Below, piece after piece: positions 1-7,146 of a stretch of 20,355 nt of DNA (its first letter is position 1; each line of letters starts with the position of its first letter). The stretch comes from a virus: positions 1-20,355 of the IMG/VR virus record IMGVR_UViG_3300021091_003095; one strand, given 5' to 3'. A program made the translations under genes and the position numbers. A model generated the notes under the pieces. It had not been told where the DNA came from and searched no databases. It was given only the letters and a program-made list of their open reading frames with translations.

Positions 1-1
1 T

Positions 2-562
2 CTGATGGAAACATTCAGTAAAGGTACGAGATTTATATTGACATGCAATTATCCTGAAAAGATTATTGACCCAATTCAAAGTAGATGTCAAACATTTGAA
101 ATCATACCACCATCTAAAAAGGATGTTGCAAAGAGGTTAAATGAAATATTGCTTACGGAGGGTGTTCAATTTGAAATGCCAGACCTTGCGGTGATAGTTA
201 ATAGTGGATATCCTGATATTCGTAGGGTGATAAACGCTGCACAACGACAGGTTATTAATGGTAGGTTGGTGATTGATAAACAATCCAGCATTGAATCCAC
301 TTATGCCGAAAAGATTGTGGATATCCTAAAAAGTGGTGCAGATACCAAAAGTAAATTCACACAAATTCGTCAAATATTGGCAGATTCAAAGGTGAGGGAT
401 TATACAAAGTTGTATTCAACTCTATATGAGAGGGTGGATGAGTATGCCGGAAATAAAGTTGGAACAACAATTGTTAATATAGCCGAAGCACAGTATAAGG
501 ATTCGTTGGTGGTGGATAAAGAAATAAATGTAATGGCAATGTTTGTAAATATTTTAATGTAA
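2..562 (+). CDS. Sliding clamp loader large subunit, gp44-like AAA+ ATPase (5' end missing)
   Basis: This is the C-terminal part of a clamp-loader ATPase, which opens and loads the phage sliding clamp for DNA replication. The reading frame is open to the left edge, so the Walker A and B motifs lie outside the window. Visible near the start is the sensor-1-like strand RFILTCNYP followed by IDPIQSRC, where the SRC arginine is the arginine finger of clamp-loader subunits. The rest fits the AAA+ lid and the helical collar domain. T4 gp44 has 319 residues, and about 186 are present here. The gp62-like gene two genes downstream matches the 44-62 order of T4, which strengthens the call. The ATG at position 5 is an internal Met, not the start. 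Confidence 0.88.
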   Translation: MMETFSKGTRFILTCNYPEKIIDPIQSRCQTFEIIPPSKKDVAKRLNEILLTEGVQFEMPDLAVIVNSGYPDIRRVINAAQRQVINGRLVIDKQSSIESTYAEKIVDILKSGADTKSKFTQIRQILADSKVRDYTKLYSTLYERVDEYAGNKVGTTIVNIAEAQYKDSLVVDKEINVMAMFVNILM

Positions 563-575
563 ATAAAGGATAAAA

Positions 576-857
576 ATGGCAAAATTAGTAGATTTCAAAG
601 GGGGAGCTCCCCAACAAACTGAACAACCGGTTCAGTTTAATGTAGACCCAACAAAGCTTCAGACGGTTACTTGTCCAAATTGTGGGGGTATCTTTTTTGA
701 AGAAAAGATGATGTTCAAAGAATTACCTGCGATTCAATCACCGACCGGAAAAGCATCAATGATTCCTATCCCAGTGGTTGTTTGTAATGAGTGTGGAACT
801 GTACATCCGAAGTTTGTACCAAAAGGTTTATTTGATGCCTCCGAAGAAAAAAAGTGA
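576..857 (+). CDS. Small zinc-ribbon protein of unknown function
   Basis: This 93-residue protein has two CxxC knuckles, CPNCGG (C33, C36) and VCNECG (C70, C73), spaced as in a zinc ribbon. The intervening segment contains SPTGKASMIPIPVVV, so the two knuckles probably fold into one metal-binding unit with a long beta hairpin. I recognise the pattern from uncharacterised phage proteins but cannot name a function. A role in replication or late transcription is only suggested by its place between the two clamp-loader genes. The sequence AAAGGA at 565-570 is a plausible ribosome binding site five bases upstream. Its last 23 bases overlap the next gene in another frame, which suggests translational coupling. 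Confidence 0.8.
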   Translation: MAKLVDFKGGAPQQTEQPVQFNVDPTKLQTVTCPNCGGIFFEEKMMFKELPAIQSPTGKASMIPIPVVVCNECGTVHPKFVPKGLFDASEEKK

Positions 858-1314
858 TAGTTCCGAAGGAACGATAAAGGCTAAAACTCTTTTTGACCAT
901 TTAAGTGGTTTAAAGGAAAACAAAACGAAATGGGATTCTCTTTCGGATGTTGATAAAAAATCGTTTTCGGTTTATCTTGCCAATCGTTGGTTGAGTATGA
1001 ATCTAGAATTCATTGATTTAGTAAATGAAATTCAAAGATTTACCAATGGTCAAATGGGTGCTAGGGAGGTGTATAAAGTATATTATGATTTCTTACCAAA
1101 GAAAAAAACTTTTGATAAATACATAAAAAAATCTGGCGGAAATGTTGTTTCTGAAGAAATTATTTCGTATATTTGTAAGTACTTTGAGGTCTCAAGCAGA
1201 GAAGCTGATGATTATTTAGAGATATTATCAGAGGATGAGGTTAGAAGTATTATAAAAAAGTATGGAGTTAAAGATTCTCAAATTGATAAAATGTATAAAG
1301 ATGCAGCAAAGTAA
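835..1314 (+). CDS. Clamp loader small subunit, gp62-like
   Basis: This 159-residue protein is a probable counterpart of T4 gp62 (187 residues), the non-ATPase subunit that completes the clamp-loader pentamer with four gp44 copies. Sequence identity is low, but the order of features agrees with what I recall of gp62: a central helical stretch (LANRWLSMNLEFI, 48-60), then FLPKKKTFDKYIKK (86-99) where T4 has a basic PRGKRYGKW-type segment, then a helix with EADDYLEIL (123-131) matching the NDAINYKSIL region and ending in a basic helix. The location just after the gp44-like gene supports it. I chose ATG 835 (MPPKKK) because the longer reading from 778 lies almost wholly inside the zinc-ribbon gene. 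No strong Shine-Dalgarno is seen. Confidence 0.72.
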   Translation: MPPKKKSDSSEGTIKAKTLFDHLSGLKENKTKWDSLSDVDKKSFSVYLANRWLSMNLEFIDLVNEIQRFTNGQMGAREVYKVYYDFLPKKKTFDKYIKKSGGNVVSEEIISYICKYFEVSSREADDYLEILSEDEVRSIIKKYGVKDSQIDKMYKDAAK

Positions 1315-1531
1315 AGAAATGGTAAATCACCCCAATCATTATGGTGGAGTAGATAACCCATATGAAGCGATTAAGGTTATAGAAGCATGGGATTTGGATT
1401 TTCATTTGGGTAATACAGTCAAATACATATCCCGTGCCGGAAAGAAACATCAAGACAAAGAATTGGAAGATTTATTAAAAGCAAAGTGGTATTTAGATAG
1501 AAAAATTCAAAACTTACAAAATGGAAAATAA
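1301..1531 (+). CDS. DUF3310 family protein
   Basis: This small protein of about 76 residues carries the DUF3310 signature common in tailed phages: VNHPNHYGG near the start, then AIKVIEAW, then LGNTVKYISRAGKKHQ, and a closing helix LLKAKWYLDRKI. In other phages this domain stands alone or is fused to nucleotide-metabolism or nuclease proteins, sometimes annotated as nucleotide kinase. Its biochemical role is not established to my knowledge. Two starts are possible: ATG 1301, which overlaps the end of the clamp-loader gene, and ATG 1319, five bases after that gene's stop, which begins MVNHPNHY. The conserved domain is complete with either. Its 3' end overlaps the next gene by 11 bases. Confidence 0.85.
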   Translation: MQQSKEMVNHPNHYGGVDNPYEAIKVIEAWDLDFHLGNTVKYISRAGKKHQDKELEDLLKAKWYLDRKIQNLQNGK

Positions 1532-1775
1532 TATATTGGATGATTTGCATGAGGGGATGATTGTGTTGGATGGGTTTAATGAATGTATTTTGGGTAAAGT
1601 TGAGCAGGCGGGAAGTGATACAAAATTACTTTATTCAATTAAATGTATTTTATCAACTCTTATGGAAAGAGATGGTATGAGTTATGAAGAGGCCTATGAG
1701 TTTTATGAATTTAATATTTTAGGATTGCATGGGCAAGAACCATTTCCAGCTTTTTTGATTGATTATGAAAAATAG
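1521..1775 (+). CDS. Conserved small phage protein, function unknown
   Basis: This 84-residue acidic protein reads like a recurrent small phage family of the form 'aspartate-Gly-Phe-(D/N)-x-(A/C)-I-L-G' followed by a 'DGMSYEEAYEFYEFNILG' segment and a short C-terminus with PAFL. All three are visible: LDGFNECILGKVEQAG at about residues 16-31, DGMSYEEAYEF in the second half, and EPFPAFL near the end. No catalytic motif, signal peptide or membrane segment is evident. I do not know its function. It starts inside the DUF3310 gene (11-base overlap) and its end overlaps the nuclease gene by 11 bases, so it is probably translated from the same message as the replication genes. Confidence 0.72.
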   Translation: MENNILDDLHEGMIVLDGFNECILGKVEQAGSDTKLLYSIKCILSTLMERDGMSYEEAYEFYEFNILGLHGQEPFPAFLIDYEK

Positions 1776-2808
1776 TTTTAGTAGTATACTTGATTTTACA
1801 ACTCCAACGGAGTCTGTAGGTGATGTAAAGGTTTCTTACTCTCAGTTCACAATGTGGGTTAATTGTCCTAAAAAATGGAAATTAACCTATATGGATGGGC
1901 ATAAAGAGGATGAACCTTCTATTCACCTGCTCTTTGGGACGAGTATGCACGAAACTATTCAGGAGTGGTTAAAAACACTTTTTACAAAATCCCCATTAGA
2001 ATCCGATGAAATGGATTTAGGAACTTTATTAAGGGATACGATGGCAAGGGAGTATAAAACTCTATTGGAAACCCGGCCCGATTTAAAGGAGTGGATTACA
2101 AAATCACAAATGAATGAATTTTATTTGGATGGAATAGAAATACTAAACGAGTTAAAGAAAAGTAGGGCAGAGTTATTCTCAACCAGGAAGTGGAAGTTGT
2201 TTGGTATTGAAACAAAATTATATCAACCCATTGTAAAGGGTATGGATAATGTAAAAATGATTAGTTACTTAGATTTAGTTTTTGAAGAAATTGAAACGGG
2301 TAACATTTTAATTGTTGATATCAAAACATCCACCAATGGCTGGAATAGTTATCAGAAAGCAGATGAAACAAAAACAGCACAACTTATTTTATATAAACAC
2401 TTTTTCTCACAACAATTTGGGATTGATTACAAAAAGATTGATGTAAAATATCTAATCCTAAAAAGAAAGTTGAATGAGGCGATGATGTATAATGTAACCC
2501 GATTACAAAAGTTTTCACCAACAAATGGTGGTAGGACAATTAAGAAAACTCTTAAAATGTTTGAGGACTTTGTAAAAGAGGCCTTTAATAAAGATGGTTC
2601 TCATAGGGTTGATAATAATTTCCCAGCAACTGCTGGATTTAATAATAAGCAATGTAAGTTTTGTCCTTTTAAAAATAGATACGATCTTTGCCCAAAAACT
2701 GATAGAATTAAAACCGATTTTTTATTGAGTATTTATCGTAAAAAAGATGAAAGTAACACAGAGATTTTACAGGAGCAAGATTATGACCAGGGTAGCATTG
2801 ATTGGTAG
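1765..2808 (+). CDS. PD-(D/E)XK superfamily nuclease, Cas4/RecB-like with four-Cys cluster
   Basis: This 347-residue protein has the layout of the RecB/AddB/Cas4 nuclease group. It opens with SYSQFTMWVNCPKKW (C34), has LFGTSMHETIQEW with the conserved histidine at 62, the motif SYLDLVFEE (D170), the catalytic strand ILIVDIKTS (D185 and K187), and a QLILY segment (Q206, Y210). Near the C-terminus C297, C300 and C309 lie in CKFCPFKNRYDLCP. With C34 they make the four-cysteine arrangement that binds an iron-sulfur cluster in Cas4 and AddB. It probably acts as a DNA exonuclease in phage replication or recombination. I chose ATG 1765 over the TTG six bases upstream. It overlaps the preceding gene by 11 bases and the next by 26. 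Confidence 0.87.
   Translation: MKNSFSSILDFTTPTESVGDVKVSYSQFTMWVNCPKKWKLTYMDGHKEDEPSIHLLFGTSMHETIQEWLKTLFTKSPLESDEMDLGTLLRDTMAREYKTLLETRPDLKEWITKSQMNEFYLDGIEILNELKKSRAELFSTRKWKLFGIETKLYQPIVKGMDNVKMISYLDLVFEEIETGNILIVDIKTSTNGWNSYQKADETKTAQLILYKHFFSQQFGIDYKKIDVKYLILKRKLNEAMMYNVTRLQKFSPTNGGRTIKKTLKMFEDFVKEAFNKDGSHRVDNNFPATAGFNNKQCKFCPFKNRYDLCPKTDRIKTDFLLSIYRKKDESNTEILQEQDYDQGSIDW
2771..2775 (+). promoter_or_regulatory. Shine-Dalgarno sequence for the SLOG-like gene
   Basis: AGGAG lies seven bases before ATG 2783, inside the 3' end of the nuclease gene. It decides the start of the downstream gene, since a longer reading from 2747 has no such site. It is one of the few strong Shine-Dalgarno matches in the window. 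Confidence 0.6.
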
Positions 2809-3181
2809 TGACCGATATGAAAACCAAATGGAAATCAAAGATTTGGTTTTTAAATTAAAAAATTTATATGGTGATAACCTCATATTGATTTCAAGAGGTA
2901 ATCAAAATGGAATTGAAAAATGGGTTAAGAAATGGGCATTAGAAATGGGTGTTAAATATATTGAATATAATCCGGCATCTACTCCAATGAACCTATATAG
3001 TGGAATGAACCAATCATATTATGAAAAACCCTACCACGCAACACAAAAATTACACCAATATGAATTGATTGCTAGGAACGCAGATAAGATACTATATTTT
3101 GGAGAAATATCACACGGAGAATTATCCCATTTCAAAAAAATGTTGAAAATAACTGGTTCAAAAGTAACTTTTATTGGTTAG
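2783..3181 (+). CDS. DUF2493/SLOG-like nucleotide-binding protein
   Basis: This 132-residue protein begins TRVALIGSDRYENQ, a beta strand followed by a Gly-Ser nucleotide-binding loop. It continues through ILISRGNQNGIEKWVKKWA, where a strand leads to a Gly turn and a helix, and VKYIEYNP. This order (G-S-R start, 'sRG...G.E..v..wA' and 'g......fyP') is typical of the SLOG superfamily, in particular DUF2493/YAcAr proteins of phages, which are thought to bind nucleotides or nucleotide-derived ligands. The substrate is unknown. A C-terminal strand (ADKILYFG and SKVTFIG) completes the Rossmann-like fold. The start at 2783 is supported by AGGAG upstream. It closes the replication-type block; a 37-base gap follows before the sugar genes. 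Confidence 0.65.
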   Translation: MTRVALIGSDRYENQMEIKDLVFKLKNLYGDNLILISRGNQNGIEKWVKKWALEMGVKYIEYNPASTPMNLYSGMNQSYYEKPYHATQKLHQYELIARNADKILYFGEISHGELSHFKKMLKITGSKVTFIG

Positions 3182-3218
3182 AAAATAATATTTATATTAA
3201 AGTTAGTTACGAAGATTT
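3182..3218 (+). promoter_or_regulatory. Intergenic gap at the start of the glycan cassette; possible promoter region
   Basis: This 37-base gap is very AT-rich (GAAAATAATATTTATATTAAAG at its left). It is the only break between the replication-type block and the first glycosyltransferase, so it is the natural place for a promoter or processing site. No clear -35/-10 pair, no T4-type late promoter on the + strand and no Bacteroidetes -7 box (TAnnTTTG) can be recognised. The call rests on position and composition only. Confidence 0.25.
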
Positions 3219-4640
3219 ATGGAATTAAAATTACCAAAGCTTAGGAAAATAGACCCTAACAAACCAAAGAAAAAGAAGATACTCCTTCTTTCAGATGATT
3301 TAAGATTATTTAGTGGAATAGCAACTCAATCAAAAGAGTTTGTCTTAAAAACCCTACACAAATACGATTGGGTTCAATTAGGTGCTGCATTAAACCACCC
3401 CGAAAACGGAAAGGTTTTAGATGTATCTTCTGATGCTGCAAACGAAACTGGTGTTGAGGATGCTTACCTAAAAATATATTGCACTAGTGGATACGGAAAT
3501 GCCGATATTGTTCGTCAATTAATAAATTTGGAAAAGCCTGATGCTATTCTACACTTTACTGACCCGAGGTATTGGATATGGTTGTATCAGATGGAGCATG
3601 AACTTAGGCAGATGATTCCAATATTTTATTACAATATTTGGGATGATTTACCTGACCCGTTGTGGAACTCACCTTATTACGCAAGTTGTGATTTGTTGAT
3701 GGCGATATCAAAGCAAACTTATGGTATCAACAAAAGGTGTTTGAAAAAGTATGGTATGGATTTGCCTGATTGGACATTTAAGTATGTTCCGCATGGGGTA
3801 TCCGAACATTTTAAACCACTGCCAAAGGATAACGAAAAGTTGGTGGAGTTTAAGAAAAAGTATGGAATTGATAAGATGGAATTTGTGGTGTTGTGGAACA
3901 ATAGAAATATTCGTAGAAAGCAACCTGGTGATTTAATTATTGCTTTTGACCACTTTGTTCAACAATTACCAAAAGAGAAGCGTGATAAGGTTTGTTTGTT
4001 TTTACATACACAACCGGTAGATGAAAATGGAACGGATATACCCGAAGTTATTAAGAATTGTTCAAATGGTGGTAAATACATATTTACAAATCCTGGCATA
4101 TCAACCGAAGAATTAAACCTGTACTACAACTCAGGTGATGTAATTGTAAACCTTACCTCCAACGAAGGATTTGGATTAAGTACTTGTGAGGGAATGAGAG
4201 CAGGAATACCAATTGTGGTGAATGTTACAGGTGGATTGCAGGACCAATGTGGGTTTAAATTGGATGGTAAGTTTTTAACCGAAGATGATTATTTAGAATT
4301 GGGTTCGTTACACGATGTTCGTTCTGATTATTTGAGTAGATTGACTTGGGGCGAATGGGTGAAGCCGGTATGGCCATCAAATCGTTCATTGCAAGGTTCA
4401 CCATTGACACCTTATATATTTGATGATAGATGTGATTTCAGAGATTTTGGAAACGCAATTAAGGAATGGTATGATACCCCAGCAGATGAAAGAGCAAAAG
4501 CGGGGATGTTAGCGCACGCATTTGTAAATGGTGTTGGTAATATGACAGCCGAAAAAATGGGTGAGACATTTATTGAATCAATGGAGCGTGTATTTGAAAA
4601 TTGGAAACCTCGTAAAAAATTTGAAATAGTAAAAATATGA
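3219..4640 (+). CDS. Glycosyltransferase, GT-B fold, family 4-like
   Basis: This 473-residue protein is a soluble two-domain glycosyltransferase of the GT4 type. After a short basic N-terminal tail (MELKLPKLRKID, then KPKKKK) a Rossmann strand ILLLSDD leads to FSGIATQSKEF, the acceptor-side glycine loop. The donor domain starts near residue 222 with VVLWNNRNIRRKQPGD, whose basic residues contact the donor phosphates in this family. It then has EGFGLSTCE (E316-E324), the EX7E motif of retaining GT4 enzymes, followed by MRAGIPIVV. Donor and acceptor are unknown. No membrane segment is seen. The next gene starts at an ATGA overlap and encodes another GT4 enzyme. The N-terminal tail resembles repeats at the C-terminus of that partner. 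Confidence 0.88.
   Translation: MELKLPKLRKIDPNKPKKKKILLLSDDLRLFSGIATQSKEFVLKTLHKYDWVQLGAALNHPENGKVLDVSSDAANETGVEDAYLKIYCTSGYGNADIVRQLINLEKPDAILHFTDPRYWIWLYQMEHELRQMIPIFYYNIWDDLPDPLWNSPYYASCDLLMAISKQTYGINKRCLKKYGMDLPDWTFKYVPHGVSEHFKPLPKDNEKLVEFKKKYGIDKMEFVVLWNNRNIRRKQPGDLIIAFDHFVQQLPKEKRDKVCLFLHTQPVDENGTDIPEVIKNCSNGGKYIFTNPGISTEELNLYYNSGDVIVNLTSNEGFGLSTCEGMRAGIPIVVNVTGGLQDQCGFKLDGKFLTEDDYLELGSLHDVRSDYLSRLTWGEWVKPVWPSNRSLQGSPLTPYIFDDRCDFRDFGNAIKEWYDTPADERAKAGMLAHAFVNGVGNMTAEKMGETFIESMERVFENWKPRKKFEIVKI
3222..3254 (+). repeat. Single N-terminal copy of the K/LPxLRKID peptide motif
   Basis: These bases encode residues 2-12 of the first glycosyltransferase (ELKLPKLRKID). The peptide closely matches the repeated units at the C-terminus of the next glycosyltransferase (KLPELRKVD and relatives), and the DNA is also similar and in the same orientation. 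It may be a shared docking tag or a trace of recombination. Confidence 0.55.
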
Positions 4641-6004
4641 AAAAGTTATGTATAGTTAGCTGTCCTATAGCAACCCGTAGTGGTTACGGGGCTCGTAGCC
4701 GTGACTTTGTCCGTAGTTTGATAAAAGCAAGACCGGATTGGGATGTTAAGATTTTACCTCAAAGGTGGGGTGCTACACCTCAAAACGCATTGGTATTACC
4801 AATAGATGATGATTTGGTGAGTAGATTGGTTTTGGGGCAAATAAATCAAAAGCCTGATGTTTGGATACAAATTACAATACCAAATGAGTTCCAACCTATG
4901 GGTAACTATAACATTGGTATAACTGCAGGGATTGAAACAAATCAGGCTTCACCTCAATTTATTGAAGGTTGTAATAGAATGAACTTAACATTGGTATCAT
5001 CCAAACACGCCAAATCTGGGTTGGAAGTAAAGTATGATATGCAGGATGAAAAAACCCAACAAAAAGTTGGTGAGTTAGGATTAACAAAACCTGTTGAGGT
5101 TCTTTTTGAAGGATTTGATGAGCAGATATACGATAATAAGCTGCCTGTTGAACAATCGGTAAAAGATGTATTGAGTGATGTTTCAGAAGAGTTTTGCTTT
5201 CTATTCGTAGGACATTGGTTGCCTGGCGAATGTGGGCATGACCGTAAGAATGTATGTGCGATGATATATACCTTTCTACAATCATTCAAAGGTAAGAAGA
5301 ACCCACCGGCTCTTATTCTAAAAACAAGTTTGATGGCTCCTTCGTATGTAGATACGCATGAAATACGAAAAAGAATTGAATCGTTAAAAGACCAAGTCCG
5401 AAAAGAAAGTGGGGAATCAAAATTACCTAATATTTATTTATTGAGTGGTGATTTATCAGATATTGAAATGAACTCCCTATATAACCATACAAAGGTTAAA
5501 GCGCATATATCATTCACAAAGGGTGAAGGATTTGGCAGACCCCTATTAGAAGCAATGATAAGTGGTAAACCAATTATTGCTCCAAAGTGGAGTGGTCATA
5601 TGGACTTTTTGGATAATGGTTTTAATGTGTTAGTTAATGGTGAGTTAGAAGAAATACATCAATCAGCAGTGAACGATTGGTTAATTAGCGGTTCTAAATG
5701 GTTCAATATTAATATAAGTGAAGCAGCTGGGTATATGAAGGATATCTACGAAAATTACAATAAGTATTTAGAACTATCCAGAAAGAATCGTAAATATGCA
5801 AAAGATAACTTTACCTTTGATAAAATGACCGAAAAGTTATCTGAATATTTAGAAAAGTGGGGAGCTGATTCTGCACCACAACAAGTTGGTTTAAAACTAC
5901 CAACTCTTAAAAAGATTGAATTACCAAAACTCAAAAAAGTCGATGAAGTAAACGAACTACCAAAAATAAAACTACCTGAATTAAGGAAAGTAGATGCCGG
6001 TTAA
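4637..6004 (+). CDS. Glycosyltransferase, GT-B fold, family 4-like, with a repeated LPxLKK tail
   Basis: This 455-residue protein is a second retaining GT4-type enzyme. The N-terminal domain begins CIVSCPIATRSGYGARSRDF, where the SGYG loop matches the acceptor-domain glycines. The donor domain begins near residue 186 (FCFLFVGHWLP). It contains GEGFGRPLLEAMISGKPII with E297 and E305 as the EX7E pair, then W-S-G-H-M-D-F, typical of donor binding. The catalytic body ends near residue 410. The last 38 residues are a low-complexity tail of LPxLKK(I/V)(D/E) units. The gene overlaps the upstream GT by four bases (ATGA) and the downstream gene by 11, so the three are probably co-translated. Sugar specificity cannot be read from the sequence. 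Confidence 0.88.
   Translation: MKKLCIVSCPIATRSGYGARSRDFVRSLIKARPDWDVKILPQRWGATPQNALVLPIDDDLVSRLVLGQINQKPDVWIQITIPNEFQPMGNYNIGITAGIETNQASPQFIEGCNRMNLTLVSSKHAKSGLEVKYDMQDEKTQQKVGELGLTKPVEVLFEGFDEQIYDNKLPVEQSVKDVLSDVSEEFCFLFVGHWLPGECGHDRKNVCAMIYTFLQSFKGKKNPPALILKTSLMAPSYVDTHEIRKRIESLKDQVRKESGESKLPNIYLLSGDLSDIEMNSLYNHTKVKAHISFTKGEGFGRPLLEAMISGKPIIAPKWSGHMDFLDNGFNVLVNGELEEIHQSAVNDWLISGSKWFNINISEAAGYMKDIYENYNKYLELSRKNRKYAKDNFTFDKMTEKLSEYLEKWGADSAPQQVGLKLPTLKKIELPKLKKVDEVNELPKIKLPELRKVDAG
5888..5995 (+). repeat. Degenerate in-frame repeat encoding LPxLKK(I/V)(D/E) units
   Basis: These bases encode residues 418-453 of the second GT4-like enzyme. The units LPTLKKIE, LPKLKKVD, LPKIK and LPELRKVD follow each other with short linkers. 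Codons vary between units, so selection seems to act on the peptide rather than on the DNA. A related single unit opens the upstream glycosyltransferase gene (3222-3254). Confidence 0.7.
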
Positions 6005-6557
6005 AAAGTTATTCATAAACCAACACTTACGTAGATTGAGTGATGAACAACCTCTAAACAAAATGTATTTGGAGCGAGGTATGGTAGCAAAACTTCAGTA
6101 TGAAAAAGTAAATGGTGAATTGAATTACTATTGGGTACTTGTTTTAGAACCAAAATTCAAAAATTACTTTCATTGTTTAGATTTAAACTATTTAAGACCT
6201 CAAATATTTGAACGATTATCAAAAGATTTTCCGGAAGTGATATCTGAATCAGCAAGAGTTAAAAAATTAGGATTAGCAAAGTTAGAGTTTAATGAAGCAT
6301 CAAAGGGGATATATACCGCAAAAATTAGAAACAAACTATTGCAAGAGGGGTATAGAACTTTTATATGGAAAAACATCAGGACAGTAATAGTTTATAATTA
6401 CAAATACAAACCCGTTGATATGGTAGAACCAAAAGATGTAAGAGAAGCAGAGCAAAAAACAAACGAGCAAAAAACAAACGAGCAAAAAACAAAAGAGCAA
6501 AAAACAAACGAGCAAAAAAGAAATGAAAATAAGTTACGGAATAACAGTAAAAAATGA
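5994..6557 (+). CDS. Hypothetical phage protein with EQKTN-repeat tail
   Basis: I do not recognise a named family with confidence. The 187-residue product has a folded-looking part (residues 1-145) with YYWVLVLEPKFKNYFHCLDLNYL near residues 45-67, which resembles small uncharacterised phage proteins with a 'VLVL.P.....H.L.L.YL' pattern, then a second part ending VIVYNYKYKPVDMVEP. The C-terminus (153-187) is a charged tail of EQKTN pentapeptides encoded by a 15-base tandem repeat. There are no membrane segments or catalytic motifs. It lies between glycosyltransferase genes, with overlaps of 11 and 35 bases, but shows no carbohydrate-active signature itself. A structural or scaffold role is possible but unsupported. 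Confidence 0.72.
   Translation: MPVKKLFINQHLRRLSDEQPLNKMYLERGMVAKLQYEKVNGELNYYWVLVLEPKFKNYFHCLDLNYLRPQIFERLSKDFPEVISESARVKKLGLAKLEFNEASKGIYTAKIRNKLLQEGYRTFIWKNIRTVIVYNYKYKPVDMVEPKDVREAEQKTNEQKTNEQKTKEQKTNEQKRNENKLRNNSKK
6450..6524 (+). repeat. 15-bp tandem repeat, five units (EQKTN pentapeptide)
   Basis: The unit GAGCAAAAAACAAAC occurs at 6450, 6465 and 6495 exactly, with one change at 6480 (last base A) and two changes in the last unit at 6510. Each unit is five codons, so expansion or loss keeps the hypothetical protein in frame. The final unit runs directly into the ATG (6523) of the next glycosyltransferase, so the repeat also forms that gene's leader. Confidence 0.93.
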
Positions 6558-7146
6558 AGAAGTAGAAATCCAAAAATTGCTTGGATTCCTTTTAGAAAAA
6601 AAACGAGAAGAAGATGAGATTATTGTTCTTTTTGATTCTAAAAATGGAACATCTAAAGTATTGGATATACTCAAAGCCTACTCCTTACTGGACTGGTATA
6701 AGTGGTATAGTAGGGATTTTGATAATCATTTTGCAGACCATAAGAACCATTTAAATTCTCTTTGTAGTGGTGATTACATCTTTCAGATTGATGCGGATGA
6801 ATTACCACATGAGAACCTGATATCTCAATTACCTTTACTTTTAGAAAACAATTCAGCAGTTGATTTATACGCTGTTCCAAGAGTAAACACTGTAGAAGGT
6901 TTAACACCCCAACACATTCAAAAGTGGGGATGGAATGTAAATGAATGGGGGTGGGTGAATTGGCCTGATTTTCAAACTCGTATTTATAGAAATACCTCTG
7001 AAATAAAGTGGATAAATAAAGTACACGAAAGACTTGACGGGCACAAACAATTTGCTTATATTCCTATGGAAGAGGATTGGGCGTTGTATCACCCAAAAAC
7101 AATTGAAAGACAAGAAAAACAAAATGATTATTATAATACATTATGA
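6523..7146 (+). CDS. Glycosyltransferase, GT-A fold, family 2-like
   Basis: This 207-residue protein is a compact inverting GT2 enzyme. It opens KISYGITVKNEE, the usual N-terminal strand and nucleotide-binding loop. It carries the metal-binding DxD motif in FQIDADELPHE (D90, D92), and has WINKVHERLDG, which resembles the W-x-x-x-VHE motif of WaaE/KdtX-type enzymes. No transmembrane helix is seen, so it should act in the cytoplasm. It starts within the tail of the previous gene (35-base overlap), immediately after the 15-base repeat, with no Shine-Dalgarno apart from the A-rich repeat. The downstream dehydratase gene begins at an ATGA overlap. Donor and acceptor are unknown. Confidence 0.87.
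   Translation: MKISYGITVKNEEVEIQKLLGFLLEKKREEDEIIVLFDSKNGTSKVLDILKAYSLLDWYKWYSRDFDNHFADHKNHLNSLCSGDYIFQIDADELPHENLISQLPLLLENNSAVDLYAVPRVNTVEGLTPQHIQKWGWNVNEWGWVNWPDFQTRIYRNTSEIKWINKVHERLDGHKQFAYIPMEEDWALYHPKTIERQEKQNDYYNTL

Noticed and set aside
601-612. Perfect 12-base GC palindrome GGGGAGCTCCCC in an AT-rich region
   Set aside because: It lies within the coding start of the zinc-ribbon gene, has no loop or T-run for a terminator, and encodes an ordinary Gly-Ala-Pro segment. An isolated palindrome is not enough for a regulatory call.
778-834. Upstream extension of the gp62-like gene from ATG 778
   Set aside because: The added 19 residues overlap the zinc-ribbon gene's second knuckle in another frame and look unlike a protein N-terminus. 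MPPKKK at 835 is a better start.
3189-3196. TATTTATA, the reverse complement of the T4 late promoter box TATAAATA
   Set aside because: It would drive transcription leftwards, antisense to all genes. In this AT-rich gap the match is expected by chance.
4954-5289. Two overlapping minus-strand open frames of about 110 codons, and other minus-strand frames such as 9284-9613 and 14582-14830
   Set aside because: They lie wholly inside strongly supported + strand genes, read as low-information translations with no domain motifs, and no minus-strand gene is otherwise present.
6450-6524. Short tandem repeat considered as a CRISPR or phage origin iteron
   Set aside because: There are no spacers, the unit equals five codons, and the repeats are contiguous and in frame in a coding tail. 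A coding repeat is the simpler explanation.
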